DNA of 64,000 nt from the NCBI RefSeq assembly GCF_001424875.1, contig NZ_LMCT01000005.1:44788-108787 (forward strand), read 5' to 3'. A model generated the notes under the pieces. The model was not told where the DNA came from and searched no databases. It worked only from the letters and a program-made list of their open reading frames with translations. This document shows positions 20,852-29,247 of this stretch, in pieces (position 1 is the stretch's first letter; every line of letters begins with the position of its first letter). This DNA comes from Kitasatospora sp. Root107 (GTDB lineage: Bacteria; Actinomycetota; Actinomycetes; Streptomycetales; Streptomycetaceae). Made by a program: the position numbers and the translations under genes.

Positions 20852-23800
20852 TCAGTAGGACCCGAACAGCGAGTACGACAGCACCGTCTTGGTCGCCGTA
20901 CCGAAGCTGCTCGGCCAGGTCCCGAACGGCACCGCCGCGCCCTGGTACGCCCCGTCGCCGTACACGCCGGTGCTGAAGTGCATGTTGTTCACCGTCGCGC
21001 CGGTGCCGTTGGTGTTGTAGACCAGCCAGTACGTGGTCCCGGCGGTCAGCGTCACGTTCACCGGCAGCGCGTTCCAGGCGTTGGCGGTCAGCGCCCCCGC
21101 CGCCGTGGTGGTCACCAGGGTGCCGGGCGCACCGCCCGCGTCGGTGTAGACCGCCAGCTGGTACTGGTTGTTCGGTGCCGGGCTGACCGCGCCGACGTGC
21201 ACGCTCAGCTGATTCAGCGTCACCGGGGCGGCGCCGGTGACGATCCGGCTGCCGTTCAGGTGGTTGAAGTCGGTGTCGTCGATCTGGGTGCCGATCTCGC
21301 TGTTGCCGATGGTCAGCGGCGGCGGACCTGCCGTGCTGAAGGTGAGGACGTACGGCGCGGCCAGCTGGTTGCCCGCCACATCGCGGACGCCCTGCACGGT
21401 CGCCGTGTACCCGGTGGTCAGCGCCAGCGCCGCCGCCGGGGTGAAGACCACCCCGCTGGTGGTCGAGTCGTACGAGACCGTGCCCGCCACCGCCGCTCCC
21501 CCGGCGGTGGGCCGCAGGGTGACGGCCGCGCCGTTCACCGTGGCCCCGTCCAGCGGCTCGCTGAACGAGAACCGGACCGGGTTCCCGGCCGGTGCGGCAG
21601 GCGCGCCGGCCACCGGCGAAGTCCCGGTCACGGTGGGCGCGGTGGTGTCCTGGCCGTAGCTCGCGGTGTAGCTGCCGACCGCTCCGTCGAAGAACGCGTA
21701 GGCGACGCCCTTGACGGTCTCCACCCGGTACGGCAGCGACTGGCCGCCCCGGCTGACCCCGGTCAGCGTCCCGGTGGCGGACTGCACGGGCAGCATCGCG
21801 CGCAGCCCGCTCGTGCCGCCGGTGATCTCGAAGGTGAGCGAACTGCCGCTCCAGGCCAGCTCGGTGAAGGCCGAGCCGTTACGCCCGTCCAGCCAGGTCA
21901 GCAGCTGGCGTCCCGACACCACCGGCACGCCCTTGGCCTTGGCCGCAGCGATCACCTGGTCGGAGGTCTGGGAGGCGGCGAAGTCGGTGTGGATGTTGGC
22001 GGTCAGCGCGGCGTAGTAGCCCTGCGGGCCGTAGGCGGCGTTCAGCAGGGTGTTGACCGTGCCCGGGTAGGACTGGCCGGACTCGTCGGTCAGCTGGGTG
22101 GTCGCCTGGTAGACGTCGATCAGGCTGCCGTCGGTGTCGGCGAACCTCATCGGCATCCCGGTGCCGTTGAAGTAGCCGGGCCGGTTCTGCACGAAGGAGG
22201 ACGGGTAGAAGTAGTAGTCGTGGTCCAGCCGGATGCCGTTGGCCAGCTTGGTCTTCGCCTGGGTGGCCCAGTCGTCCCACTCCACGCAGTGCGTCCGGCT
22301 GCCCGAAGGCGTGGGCAGCGCCGGGTACTTGGTCTTCCAGGCGCTCAACTGGCTCGCGTACATGGACTGCAGGTTCGCCGCGGTGCCCCAGGGGCGGCAG
22401 TCGGTGGTGATGTGCACGCCCACCTCGAAGCCCTCGTCCGAGTAGGCCTGCGCCTGCGCGGGGGTCATCGGGCCGCCGGTGTACAGGTACGAGGAGCCGC
22501 GCACGCACTGCCAGTCGGCCGCCACGCAGCCGGGCGGGCTCTGCGAGATGTAGTAGTCCCAGCGGCCCGAGGTGCCGCCGACGCCGTGGTCGTCACCGGT
22601 CATCACCACCACCGCCTTGACGTCCCGCGGGAAGTACCAGAACCGCGGCAGCGGGGTCTTCGCCAGGTTCATCCTGGTGACCAGGTTGGCCAGCAGCCGC
22701 TGCTGCTCGTCGGCGATCGGGATCAGCGCCTTGTCCAGGTTGTTCCAGTTCGACTGCCCGCTCAGGCCGAAGAACATCTCGCTGGCCTCGTAGCCGTCGG
22801 TACCGTCGCGCTGCTGCCCGGCCCAGGCCGCGTTGCCCTGCCGGGTCTGCACCACCGACCTGGCCAGGTCGAAGGTGAAGGCGGCGGCCTGGCCCGAGCC
22901 GGCCGCGCGGACCGAGACCGCCGGGTTGGCGGTCGCCGTGGAGGCGTCGCTGTACAGCGTGGCGACCGCGGTCGCGCCGTTCAGCGTGTACCGGTCGGCA
23001 GTGCCGTGGAAGCCGATGGTCTCCCCGGTCAGCCCCGCCCCGGGGGCGGCCGAGGTGTCGATCCGCAGGTAGGCGTCGGACTGGGTGCCCGCCGTGGCGG
23101 TCAGGCCGAGCAGCGGGGCGAGCTTCTTGTCCGGCCGCATCGCGACCAGCCGTCCGCCGCCGTTGGTCCAGTCGGTCAGCACGGTGACCTGACCGTCCGT
23201 CAGCGCGGTCTCGCCGAGCAGCACCAGGTCGTGCTGGGCCAGCAGCGCCGGGGTGACCTGCGAGAGATCGACCAGCTGGTAGTGGTTCAGCCCCTCGGCC
23301 TTGAGGATCTCGGCCAGGTACTTGCTGTACGGGTTGGCCGCAGTGGTGACCAGCAGCACCGGACCCGACCCGCCGGGCCCGGTCCCCGGGGTGACGGTAC
23401 CGCCACCGGTCGGGGTGTAGGTCGCGTAGATCGAGAACTCCAGCGAGGTGGTGGTCGAGGCACCGAAGCTCGCGGGCCAGCTGCCGTACGGCGTACCGGC
23501 GTTGCTGTACACGCCCTTGCCGCCGCCGTTGTACTTCAGGTTGTTGACGGCCGGGCTGCTGCCGTTGCTGTTGTAGGCCAGCCAGTACGCGGTGTTGGGG
23601 GCCAGGGTGGCCGCGACGGGCAGGGTGTTCCAGCTGTTCGCGGTCAGCGCGCCGGCCGCGCTGTTGGCCAGCAGGGCGCCGGGCTTGCCGCTGGCGTCCT
23701 GGTAGACCGCCAGCTGGTACTGGTTGTTGGGCGCCGTCCCGACCGGGCCGACGTACGCGCTGACGCTGCTGACCTGGCCCCCCTTGGCACCGGTGACGAA

Positions 23801-23968
23801 CCGGGAGGCGTTGAGGTGGTTGGAGTCGCCGGAGTCGGTGGTGGTGCCGATCGTGGTGTTGCCCAGCTTGGCCGTCTCGGCCGCGCTCGCCGGTCCGGCG
23901 CTCAGCGCCGTCGCCGCGAGCAGCGCCACCAAAAAGCCCGAGAGTCTTTCCCTGTACCCCACACCCAC
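20852..23968 (-). CDS. Large secreted polysaccharide-deacetylase-like protein with flanking beta-domains
   Basis: A 1038-residue exported protein with a signal peptide (ERLSGFLVALLAATALSAG ... ASA). Two homologous beta-sandwich domains bracket it: residues about 33-185 and about 885-1038 share IGxxxDxxDxNHLNxSR and APNNQYQLAVYxDA. Residues about 195-380 resemble a glutamine-amidotransferase-like flavodoxin fold (VLLVTTAANPYSKYLAEILK). Residues about 440-670 have polysaccharide deacetylase features: AVVVMTGDDHG gives the Asp-Asp metal site and EVGVHITTDC gives a His. An Ig-like Big_5 domain (about 780-880) follows. It probably modifies an extracellular or surface glycan. The start GTG at 23968 has no clear ribosome-binding site, and GTG 23962 is an alternative. 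Confidence 0.82.
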   Translation of the reverse strand: MGVGYRERLSGFLVALLAATALSAGPASAAETAKLGNTTIGTTTDSGDSNHLNASRFVTGAKGGQVSSVSAYVGPVGTAPNNQYQLAVYQDASGKPGALLANSAAGALTANSWNTLPVAATLAPNTAYWLAYNSNGSSPAVNNLKYNGGGKGVYSNAGTPYGSWPASFGASTTTSLEFSIYATYTPTGGGTVTPGTGPGGSGPVLLVTTAANPYSKYLAEILKAEGLNHYQLVDLSQVTPALLAQHDLVLLGETALTDGQVTVLTDWTNGGGRLVAMRPDKKLAPLLGLTATAGTQSDAYLRIDTSAAPGAGLTGETIGFHGTADRYTLNGATAVATLYSDASTATANPAVSVRAAGSGQAAAFTFDLARSVVQTRQGNAAWAGQQRDGTDGYEASEMFFGLSGQSNWNNLDKALIPIADEQQRLLANLVTRMNLAKTPLPRFWYFPRDVKAVVVMTGDDHGVGGTSGRWDYYISQSPPGCVAADWQCVRGSSYLYTGGPMTPAQAQAYSDEGFEVGVHITTDCRPWGTAANLQSMYASQLSAWKTKYPALPTPSGSRTHCVEWDDWATQAKTKLANGIRLDHDYYFYPSSFVQNRPGYFNGTGMPMRFADTDGSLIDVYQATTQLTDESGQSYPGTVNTLLNAAYGPQGYYAALTANIHTDFAASQTSDQVIAAAKAKGVPVVSGRQLLTWLDGRNGSAFTELAWSGSSLTFEITGGTSGLRAMLPVQSATGTLTGVSRGGQSLPYRVETVKGVAYAFFDGAVGSYTASYGQDTTAPTVTGTSPVAGAPAAPAGNPVRFSFSEPLDGATVNGAAVTLRPTAGGAAVAGTVSYDSTTSGVVFTPAAALALTTGYTATVQGVRDVAGNQLAAPYVLTFSTAGPPPLTIGNSEIGTQIDDTDFNHLNGSRIVTGAAPVTLNQLSVHVGAVSPAPNNQYQLAVYTDAGGAPGTLVTTTAAGALTANAWNALPVNVTLTAGTTYWLVYNTNGTGATVNNMHFSTGVYGDGAYQGAAVPFGTWPSSFGTATKTVLSYSLFGSY

Positions 23969-24072
23969 CCCAAGTGTCTGATAACCGCATCTCTGGCGGA
24001 ATGCCGTTACCGGTGTACAGCTTGGGGGGAGCCCACGTACGCAGAACCCTCACATTCCCGGGGCATGACAGG

Positions 24073-24981
24073 TCAGCCCTTGACGGAGCCGGCCAGCAGT
24101 CCTCGGACGAAGTAGCGCTGGAGCGCGAAGAAGACGATCAGCGGGATGATCAGCGACAGGAAGGCCCCGGCCGTCAGCAGCTCCCAGCGGCCGCCGAACG
24201 AACCGGAGAGCTGGGCCAGCCGGACGGTCATCGGCGCCACCTCGGGGGTGCCGCCCGCGAAGGTCAGTGCGACCAGCAGGTCGTTCCAGACCCAGAGGAA
24301 CTCGAAGATCGCGAACGAGGCCAGCGCCGGGGTGCAGAGCGGCAGCACGATGGACCGGAAGATCTTGAAGTGCGAGGCGCCGTCCATGATCGCCGCCTCC
24401 ATCAGGTCACGCGGCAGCTGCGAGATGAAGTTGTGCAGCAGGAAGGTGGCCAGCGGCAGCGCGAACATCGTGTGCGCGAGCCAGACCGGCGCGTACGTCC
24501 CGCTCAGGTCCACCGCCGGGATGATGGTCAGCCCGCCCAGGTGGGCCCCGCCGGAGAACAGCTGGAGCAGCGGGATCAGCGCCATCTGCAGCGGCACCAC
24601 CTGCAGCGCGAAGATCACGAAGAAGACCGTGTCGCTGCCCCTGAACCGCACCCAGGCCAGCGCGTACGCCGCCATCGCCGCGATCACCAGCGGGAAGACG
24701 GTGGCCGGCACGCTGATCGCCAGCGAGTTGACCAGGAACGGCATCATCCCGGCGCTGACGCCGAAGCCGCCCTCGAACAGCACCGTGTGGTAGTTGGACA
24801 GGATCAGCTCGGGGTGGGTGAACACCTCCCACCAACCCGTGGTCGCCACCTCCTGCTTGGGCCGCAGCGAGGTGGCCAGCAGACCGAAGGTGGGGATGGT
24901 CCAGAGCACCGTCACCACGATCACGAACAGCGAGCCGAGCGGTCCACTGAAGGACCGTCGGACGGCGGTGGATCCCTTCAT
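24073..24981 (-). CDS. Carbohydrate ABC transporter permease (MalG-like)
   Basis: A 302-residue membrane protein with six predicted helices, third gene of a sugar importer operon. The EAA loop that docks the ATPase is DLMEAAIMDGASHFKIFRSI (about residues 185-205). N-terminal MKGSTAVRRSFSGPLGSLFV fits a MalG-type permease. Its ATG overlaps the stop codon of the upstream permease by 4 bases (24978-24981). No ATPase gene is in the operon; Streptomyces importers of this class usually share the MsiK ATPase encoded elsewhere. The secreted deacetylase gene follows 104 bases downstream on the same strand. Confidence 0.92.
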   Translation of the reverse strand: MKGSTAVRRSFSGPLGSLFVIVVTVLWTIPTFGLLATSLRPKQEVATTGWWEVFTHPELILSNYHTVLFEGGFGVSAGMMPFLVNSLAISVPATVFPLVIAAMAAYALAWVRFRGSDTVFFVIFALQVVPLQMALIPLLQLFSGGAHLGGLTIIPAVDLSGTYAPVWLAHTMFALPLATFLLHNFISQLPRDLMEAAIMDGASHFKIFRSIVLPLCTPALASFAIFEFLWVWNDLLVALTFAGGTPEVAPMTVRLAQLSGSFGGRWELLTAGAFLSLIIPLIVFFALQRYFVRGLLAGSVKG

Positions 24982-26003
24982 CGGGTCTCACGCTCCTTGC
25001 GCAGCTGGACGATGTTGTAGGCCACCAGCGGCAGCACCGCGAGGAAGAGGATCACCGCGAGGGTGCTCCCCCGGCCCACGTCGAACTGGGTGAAGGACTG
25101 CGCGTACATCTCGTTGGCCAGCACCTGGGTGCCGAAGTTGCCGCCGGTCATGGTGCGGACGATGTCGAAGGCCTTCAGCGTGGTGATCATGACGGTGGTC
25201 AGCACCACCACCACGGTGGTGCGGATCATCGGCACCGTGATGAACCAGAACAGCCGCATGCCGCGCGCGCCGTCCAGCCGGGCCGCCTCGGTCACCTCGT
25301 CCGGGATCGCCTTGATCGCGGCCGAGAGCACCACCATGGCGAAGCCGGTCTGCACCCAGACCATCACCGCGATCAGCAGGAAGTTGTTCAGCGGCTGGCT
25401 GAGGATCCAGTTCGGCGGGTCCTCCCAGCCCAGGCTGACGGCCAGTTGGCTGAGCAGGCCGATCTGCGGCTGGCCCGCGCCGCGGGACTCGTAGACGAAC
25501 TTCCAGATGATCCCGGCGCCGACCAGCGAGACCGCCATCGGCAGGAAGATCAGCGACTTGTACAGCCCCTGCCAGCGCATCCGCTCCACCAGCAGCGCCA
25601 GCGCCAGGCCGAGGCCGGTCGCGGTGAGCGGCGCAACCACCAGCCAGAGCGCGGTGTTCAGCAGCACCGTGTGGATCGAGTCGGTGGTGAACGCCCAGTC
25701 GTAGTTGCGCAGGCCCACCGAGCGGTCGCTGTCGGCGTTGTAGAAGCTCAGGAAGACCGTCCGGACCAGCGGCGCGACCAGGCCGACCAGCAGCAGCAGG
25801 ATGGCCGGGCCGAGCATCACCAGCACCGCGAGCGGCTTGGCGAACCGGCCGGTGGCCCGGCCCGCCGCGAAGAAGATCAGCAGCAGGATGCCCAGGAACC
25901 CGGCGATCGCGCCCAGGCTGTTGCCGAGCTTGATCCCGGCGTCGGTCCAGGCGGACGCGGCCAGCGGCCCGGCGGAGGCGACCACGTGCAGGGTGGCAGG
26001 CAT
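24978..26003 (-). CDS. Carbohydrate ABC transporter permease (MalF-like)
   Basis: A 341-residue membrane protein with an extra N-terminal helix and hydrophobic segments typical of MalF-type permeases. The EAA motif is EVTEAARLDGARGMRLFWFI (about residues 225-245). The ATG at 26003 (MPATLHVVASAGPLAAS) has GGAAGGA upstream. It pairs with the downstream permease through a 4-base overlap. It is separated from the binding-protein gene by a 232-base spacer that contains a long hairpin. Confidence 0.92.
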   Translation of the reverse strand: MPATLHVVASAGPLAASAWTDAGIKLGNSLGAIAGFLGILLLIFFAAGRATGRFAKPLAVLVMLGPAILLLLVGLVAPLVRTVFLSFYNADSDRSVGLRNYDWAFTTDSIHTVLLNTALWLVVAPLTATGLGLALALLVERMRWQGLYKSLIFLPMAVSLVGAGIIWKFVYESRGAGQPQIGLLSQLAVSLGWEDPPNWILSQPLNNFLLIAVMVWVQTGFAMVVLSAAIKAIPDEVTEAARLDGARGMRLFWFITVPMIRTTVVVVLTTVMITTLKAFDIVRTMTGGNFGTQVLANEMYAQSFTQFDVGRGSTLAVILFLAVLPLVAYNIVQLRKERETR

Positions 26004-26073
26004 TCAGATGTCCTTCCCGGCAATGGAGTTGGGGCGGCACGGGCGGGTGGACCCGCGCCGCCCGTGGCGGCCG

Positions 26074-26235
26074 GCGCCTTGCCCGGTGGGGATTGTCCGG
26101 AAGGAGCGTCGTTCGGTGCGTGCTCTCGGCGTGCCGGCCGGAGGTCCTCGTAGCGGAGCTACTTGGGCCTTTGGCCGGTGCGGCGAGAGTGCGTGCCGGG
26201 CGGCGCGACGGGGCAATCCCTGCCGGGCAAGGCGC
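26074..26235. repeat. Long imperfect palindrome between binding-protein and permease genes
   Basis: The outer arms (26074-26095 and 26214-26235) are 22-base inverted repeats with two mismatches. Inside, the segments around 26108-26139 and 26173-26209 also pair, and the centre forms GTAGC-GGA-GCTAC (26149-26161). The whole 162 bases can fold into one long stem. The right end touches the stop codon of the binding-protein gene. Within an operon, such a structure could protect the upstream mRNA from 3' exonucleases and lower permease expression, as REP elements do in malE-malF of E. coli; that role here is inference. Confidence 0.8.
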
Positions 26236-27591
26236 TCACTGCTGCGGCCAGGCCGCATCGATGTCAGCCGCCACCTTCGGGATGGCCTGTCCCTCGGCGA
26301 ACCAGGCGGTCAGTGCCTTCCACTCGGCACCCGCGCCGACGGCGGCGGGCATCAGGTCGGAGGCGTCGAACCGGAAGGTCGCGGCCGGGTCGGTCAGCGC
26401 GGCCGCCGAGAGCTTGTCGATCGGGTCGGTGTAGAGGCTCTTGTCCACGCCCTGGTTGGCGGAGACCCAGCCGCTGGAGACCTTGACCCGGCTGCTCGCC
26501 CACTCCGAGCTGGACAGGTAGTTCTGCACCGCCTGCACCTCGGGACGGCCCGCGAAGGCCGCCACGAACTCGCCACCGCCCTCGACCGGGTTGCCCACCG
26601 AGGGGTTCACCGCCGGGAACTGGAAGGCGAAGATGTCGCCGTCCGCCCCGATCTTGGTGCCCTTGGGCCACTGCGCCGCGTAGAACGAGGCCTGCTGGAG
26701 CATCGCGCACTTGTCGGTCAGGATCGGCGCCCCGGCGTCCTGGAAGGTGGTGGTGGCGATCGACTTCACGTCGCCGATGCCGCCGTTCACCCAGGCCGGG
26801 TTCTGCATCCAGCCCGCCACCGTCTGCATCGCCGCGGCGATCTTCGGGTCACCGAACTTCACCTGGTGGCTCACCCACTGGTCGTAGACCTCGCCACCGT
26901 GGGTGCCGAGCACGACCTCCTCCAGCCAGTCGGTCGCGGGCCAGCCGGTCGCGGTGCCGGAGCCGATGCCGCCGCACCAGGGCTTGGTGGAGCCCGAGGC
27001 GGCGATTTTCCCGCTCAGCGTCATCAGCTCGGCCCAGGTCTTCGGCACCTCGTAGCCGGCCGCCTTGAAGGCCTTCGGCGAGTACCAGACCAGCGACTTC
27101 ATGTTGGCGCTCATCGGCGCCGCGTAGAAGGTCCCGTTCACCGACCCGTAGGTCTTCCAGATCGGGCTCCACTTGGCCTGGTTGGCCTCGGTCTGGGCCG
27201 GCGGCTTCACCACCTTGCCGGTCTTCACCATCTGGGCCAGCACGCCGGGCTGCGGGATGATCGCCAGGTCGGGCGCGTTTCCGCCGGTCACCCGGACCTG
27301 GATCTGCGACTCGAAGTCCGGCGAGCCCTCGTACGAGATCTTGATCCCCGTACAAGAACTGAACTCGGCCCAGGACTTCTCCAGCGAGTCCGACTCGGGG
27401 CTGCGGATCGAGGCGAACATCGTCACCGTCGTTCCGGAGTGCCCCGCGTAGGCCTGGTACTTGACGCAGTCGCCGGTCAGCGGGGCGGCCGAGCCGCCGC
27501 CGTTGCCACTGCTGGAGGAGTTGGAGCAGGCCGCCGTGAGAGCGAGCACGAGAACGGCGGGTACGGCCAGCAGCCGGGGGCGGAGGGTCAT
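26236..27591 (-). CDS. Extracellular sugar-binding lipoprotein of an ABC importer
   Basis: A 451-residue family 1 solute-binding protein. It starts MTLRPRLLAVPAVLVLALTA with lipobox LTAAC (Cys near residue 22), so it is a lipoprotein anchored to the outer face of the membrane. ISYEGSPDFESQIQVRVTGGNAPDLAII is the typical early motif of sugar-binding proteins and AAFAGRPEVQAVQNYLSS occurs in the C-lobe. GAAGG lies 7 bases before the ATG. It is the first gene of the operon binding protein-permease-permease. The ligand is not evident. A palindrome 54 bases upstream may control the operon. Confidence 0.92.
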   Translation of the reverse strand: MTLRPRLLAVPAVLVLALTAACSNSSSSGNGGGSAAPLTGDCVKYQAYAGHSGTTVTMFASIRSPESDSLEKSWAEFSSCTGIKISYEGSPDFESQIQVRVTGGNAPDLAIIPQPGVLAQMVKTGKVVKPPAQTEANQAKWSPIWKTYGSVNGTFYAAPMSANMKSLVWYSPKAFKAAGYEVPKTWAELMTLSGKIAASGSTKPWCGGIGSGTATGWPATDWLEEVVLGTHGGEVYDQWVSHQVKFGDPKIAAAMQTVAGWMQNPAWVNGGIGDVKSIATTTFQDAGAPILTDKCAMLQQASFYAAQWPKGTKIGADGDIFAFQFPAVNPSVGNPVEGGGEFVAAFAGRPEVQAVQNYLSSSEWASSRVKVSSGWVSANQGVDKSLYTDPIDKLSAAALTDPAATFRFDASDLMPAAVGAGAEWKALTAWFAEGQAIPKVAADIDAAWPQQ

Positions 27592-27644
27592 CGGCGGCCT
27601 TCGATCACGAGCAGGACGGTGGTCAACGAGGTCCTCCTTGCCAG

Positions 27645-27658
27645 GGCACGATCGTGCC
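27645..27658. promoter_or_regulatory. Candidate LacI-type operator of the sugar importer operon
   Basis: GGCACGATCGTGCC is a perfect 14-base palindrome, 54 bases upstream of the binding-protein start codon. LacI-family regulators commonly control this importer class and bind even-centred palindromes with a central CG or similar step. The regulator gene itself is not in the window. Confidence 0.5.
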
Positions 27659-27795
27659 AGCAGTAAGACGGAACTACAGGCGCTGAACCGGAGAAGTGGA
27701 GTGTCCCAACCCGTCGGGCTGGCTCGAAGACGTTAACCCAGTCGTCATCCCGAGCCAAGGTGTGCGTTCGACCTTCATCGGCCAGTGCCGCAGTC

Positions 27796-27826
27796 GTGAC
27801 CTGGCCGTGCTGCGCGGCCAGGTCAC
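27796..27826 (-). terminator. Hairpin terminator at the end of the conservon/P450 operon
   Basis: A perfect 12-bp stem (GTGACCTGGCCG, 27796-27807, with 27815-27826) and a 7-base loop lie 12 bases after the stop codon of the last P450 gene. It ends the leftward operon that begins at 33457. Confidence 0.8.
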
Positions 27827-27837
27827 CCGACGACGGA

Positions 27838-29040
27838 TCAGAGCAGGACCGGCAGCGCCTTCAGGCTGTTGACCACCATCGACGGGCTCGGCCGGAGCTC
27901 CGCGTCCGGCACCGCGAGCCGAAGCCCGGGGAAGCGCTCGAACAGCGCGGGCAGCGCGATCTGCGCCTCCATCCGCGCCAGCGACGCCCCCGGGCAGATG
28001 TGCGGGCCGTGGCCGAAGGAGAGCAGCCTGGACGGCTCCCGGGTGACGTCGAACACCTCGGCGGTGATCCCGTGCTGGGCCGGGTCACGGCCGATCGCGT
28101 TGTAGGAGACCAGCACCGCGTCCCCGGCCGGGATCACCACGTCGCCGTACGGCAGGTCCTCGGCGGCGAACCGGAACAGGAAGTTGCTGGTCGGCGGCGT
28201 CCAGCGGAGCGACTCCTCGACCACCGCCGACCACGGCACCTCGCCCTTAAGGACCAGCTCGAGCTGGTCCGGGTGGGTGAGCAGGGCCCGGACGGCATTG
28301 ACGATCAGGTTGACCGTGGTCTCGTGCCCGGCCGCGATGATCACCCGTACGGTGGCCGCCGCCTCGGCGTCGGTCAGTGCGCCGCCCTCGACGTCGGCCG
28401 CCAGCAGCGCGCTGATCAGGTCCTCGCCCGGCGCGGCCCGGCGCTTGGCCACCAGGTCGTTCACGAAGGCGTTCAGTGCCGCGATGATCGCCGGGACCTC
28501 GGCCGGGTCCTTCACACTGCTGAAGAACCGCTCGTACAGTTCCCGGATCCGGGTGTGGTCCTCCTCGGGCAGGCCGAGCAGCGACCCGATCACGGACATC
28601 GGCAGCGGGAAGGCGAACACCGTCTTGAGGTCCGCCTCGGGACCGGCCGCCGCCACCTTCTCCAGCAGTTCGGCGGTCATCGCCTCGATACCGGGCCGCA
28701 TCGCCTCCACCCGGCGCGGGGTGAACGCCTGCGCCACGATCGAGCGCAGCCGCCGGTGCTCCGAGCCGTCGGTGGTGACCATGCTCGGCCCCGGTACCGC
28801 CAGACCGATCAGCGGCCAGGTCCTCGGTATCTCACCGCGCTGGTAGGCCGCCCAGTGCTGGGCGTTCTTCACCAGCCGCTCGTCGTTGAGCAGCGCCCTG
28901 GCAGCGGCGTGCCGGGTGATCGCCCAGGCCCGGACGCCCCCCATCAGCTCGACCGCGACCACCGGCCCGGCCGCGCGCAGCAGCGCACCCTCGGCGGCGC
29001 TGTCGGTGGCGAGCGGGTCCATCAGGATCGGGGCGGCCAT
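27838..29040 (-). CDS. Cytochrome P450 (conservon-linked)
   Basis: A 400-residue soluble bacterial P450 with all canonical motifs: I-helix AAGHETT (about residues 236-242), K-helix ExxR in EESLRW (about 278-283), and heme loop [15 protein letters not shown] (about 340-354) with the ligand Cys. It should be a functional monooxygenase that takes electrons from ferredoxin. It is the last gene of the conservon operon, about 210 bases after the other P450, and a palindromic repeat element lies in that gap. Conservons with terminal P450 genes are known in Streptomyces. The substrate is unknown. Confidence 0.93.
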   Translation of the reverse strand: MAAPILMDPLATDSAAEGALLRAAGPVVAVELMGGVRAWAITRHAAARALLNDERLVKNAQHWAAYQRGEIPRTWPLIGLAVPGPSMVTTDGSEHRRLRSIVAQAFTPRRVEAMRPGIEAMTAELLEKVAAAGPEADLKTVFAFPLPMSVIGSLLGLPEEDHTRIRELYERFFSSVKDPAEVPAIIAALNAFVNDLVAKRRAAPGEDLISALLAADVEGGALTDAEAAATVRVIIAAGHETTVNLIVNAVRALLTHPDQLELVLKGEVPWSAVVEESLRWTPPTSNFLFRFAAEDLPYGDVVIPAGDAVLVSYNAIGRDPAQHGITAEVFDVTREPSRLLSFGHGPHICPGASLARMEAQIALPALFERFPGLRLAVPDAELRPSPSMVVNSLKALPVLL

Positions 29041-29104
29041 ACGTACTCCTTCGGTTGAGTGGCGGCTCTGCAGACAGGGGAACTCGCGCTCTGGGCTCAG
29101 CCAT

Positions 29105-29218
29105 CAGGGGCTCGGGGCCCTGCTCCGCGCGCTTGCAAGGTGACCGTCGCGTGGGTGGTCAGGCACTTTCGCCGTGATACCCGCCAGCCACGAACCGTCG
29201 CCGTTCCCCGAGCCCCTG
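29105..29218 (+). repeat. Dispersed palindromic element, copy 1
   Basis: This 114-base element sits between the two P450 genes. Its left end CAGGGGCTCGGGG and right end CCCCGAGCCCCTG are inverted repeats. It contains the internal landmark GTCAGGCACTTTCG, which defines the orientation as plus. The right end lies 29 bases beyond the stop codon of the leftward P450 at 29248. The left arm diverges more than in the other copies (CCCTGCTCC in place of AACTGCGACG). Confidence 0.85.
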
Positions 29219-29247
29219 GACAGCGCAACCGGGCCATCTGCCGACGG

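Noticed and set aside
20834-24115. A 1093-codon rightward frame opposite the secreted deacetylase gene
   Set aside because: It shows Arg/Gly/Val-rich shadow composition and no start signal; the leftward frame has a signal peptide and domains.
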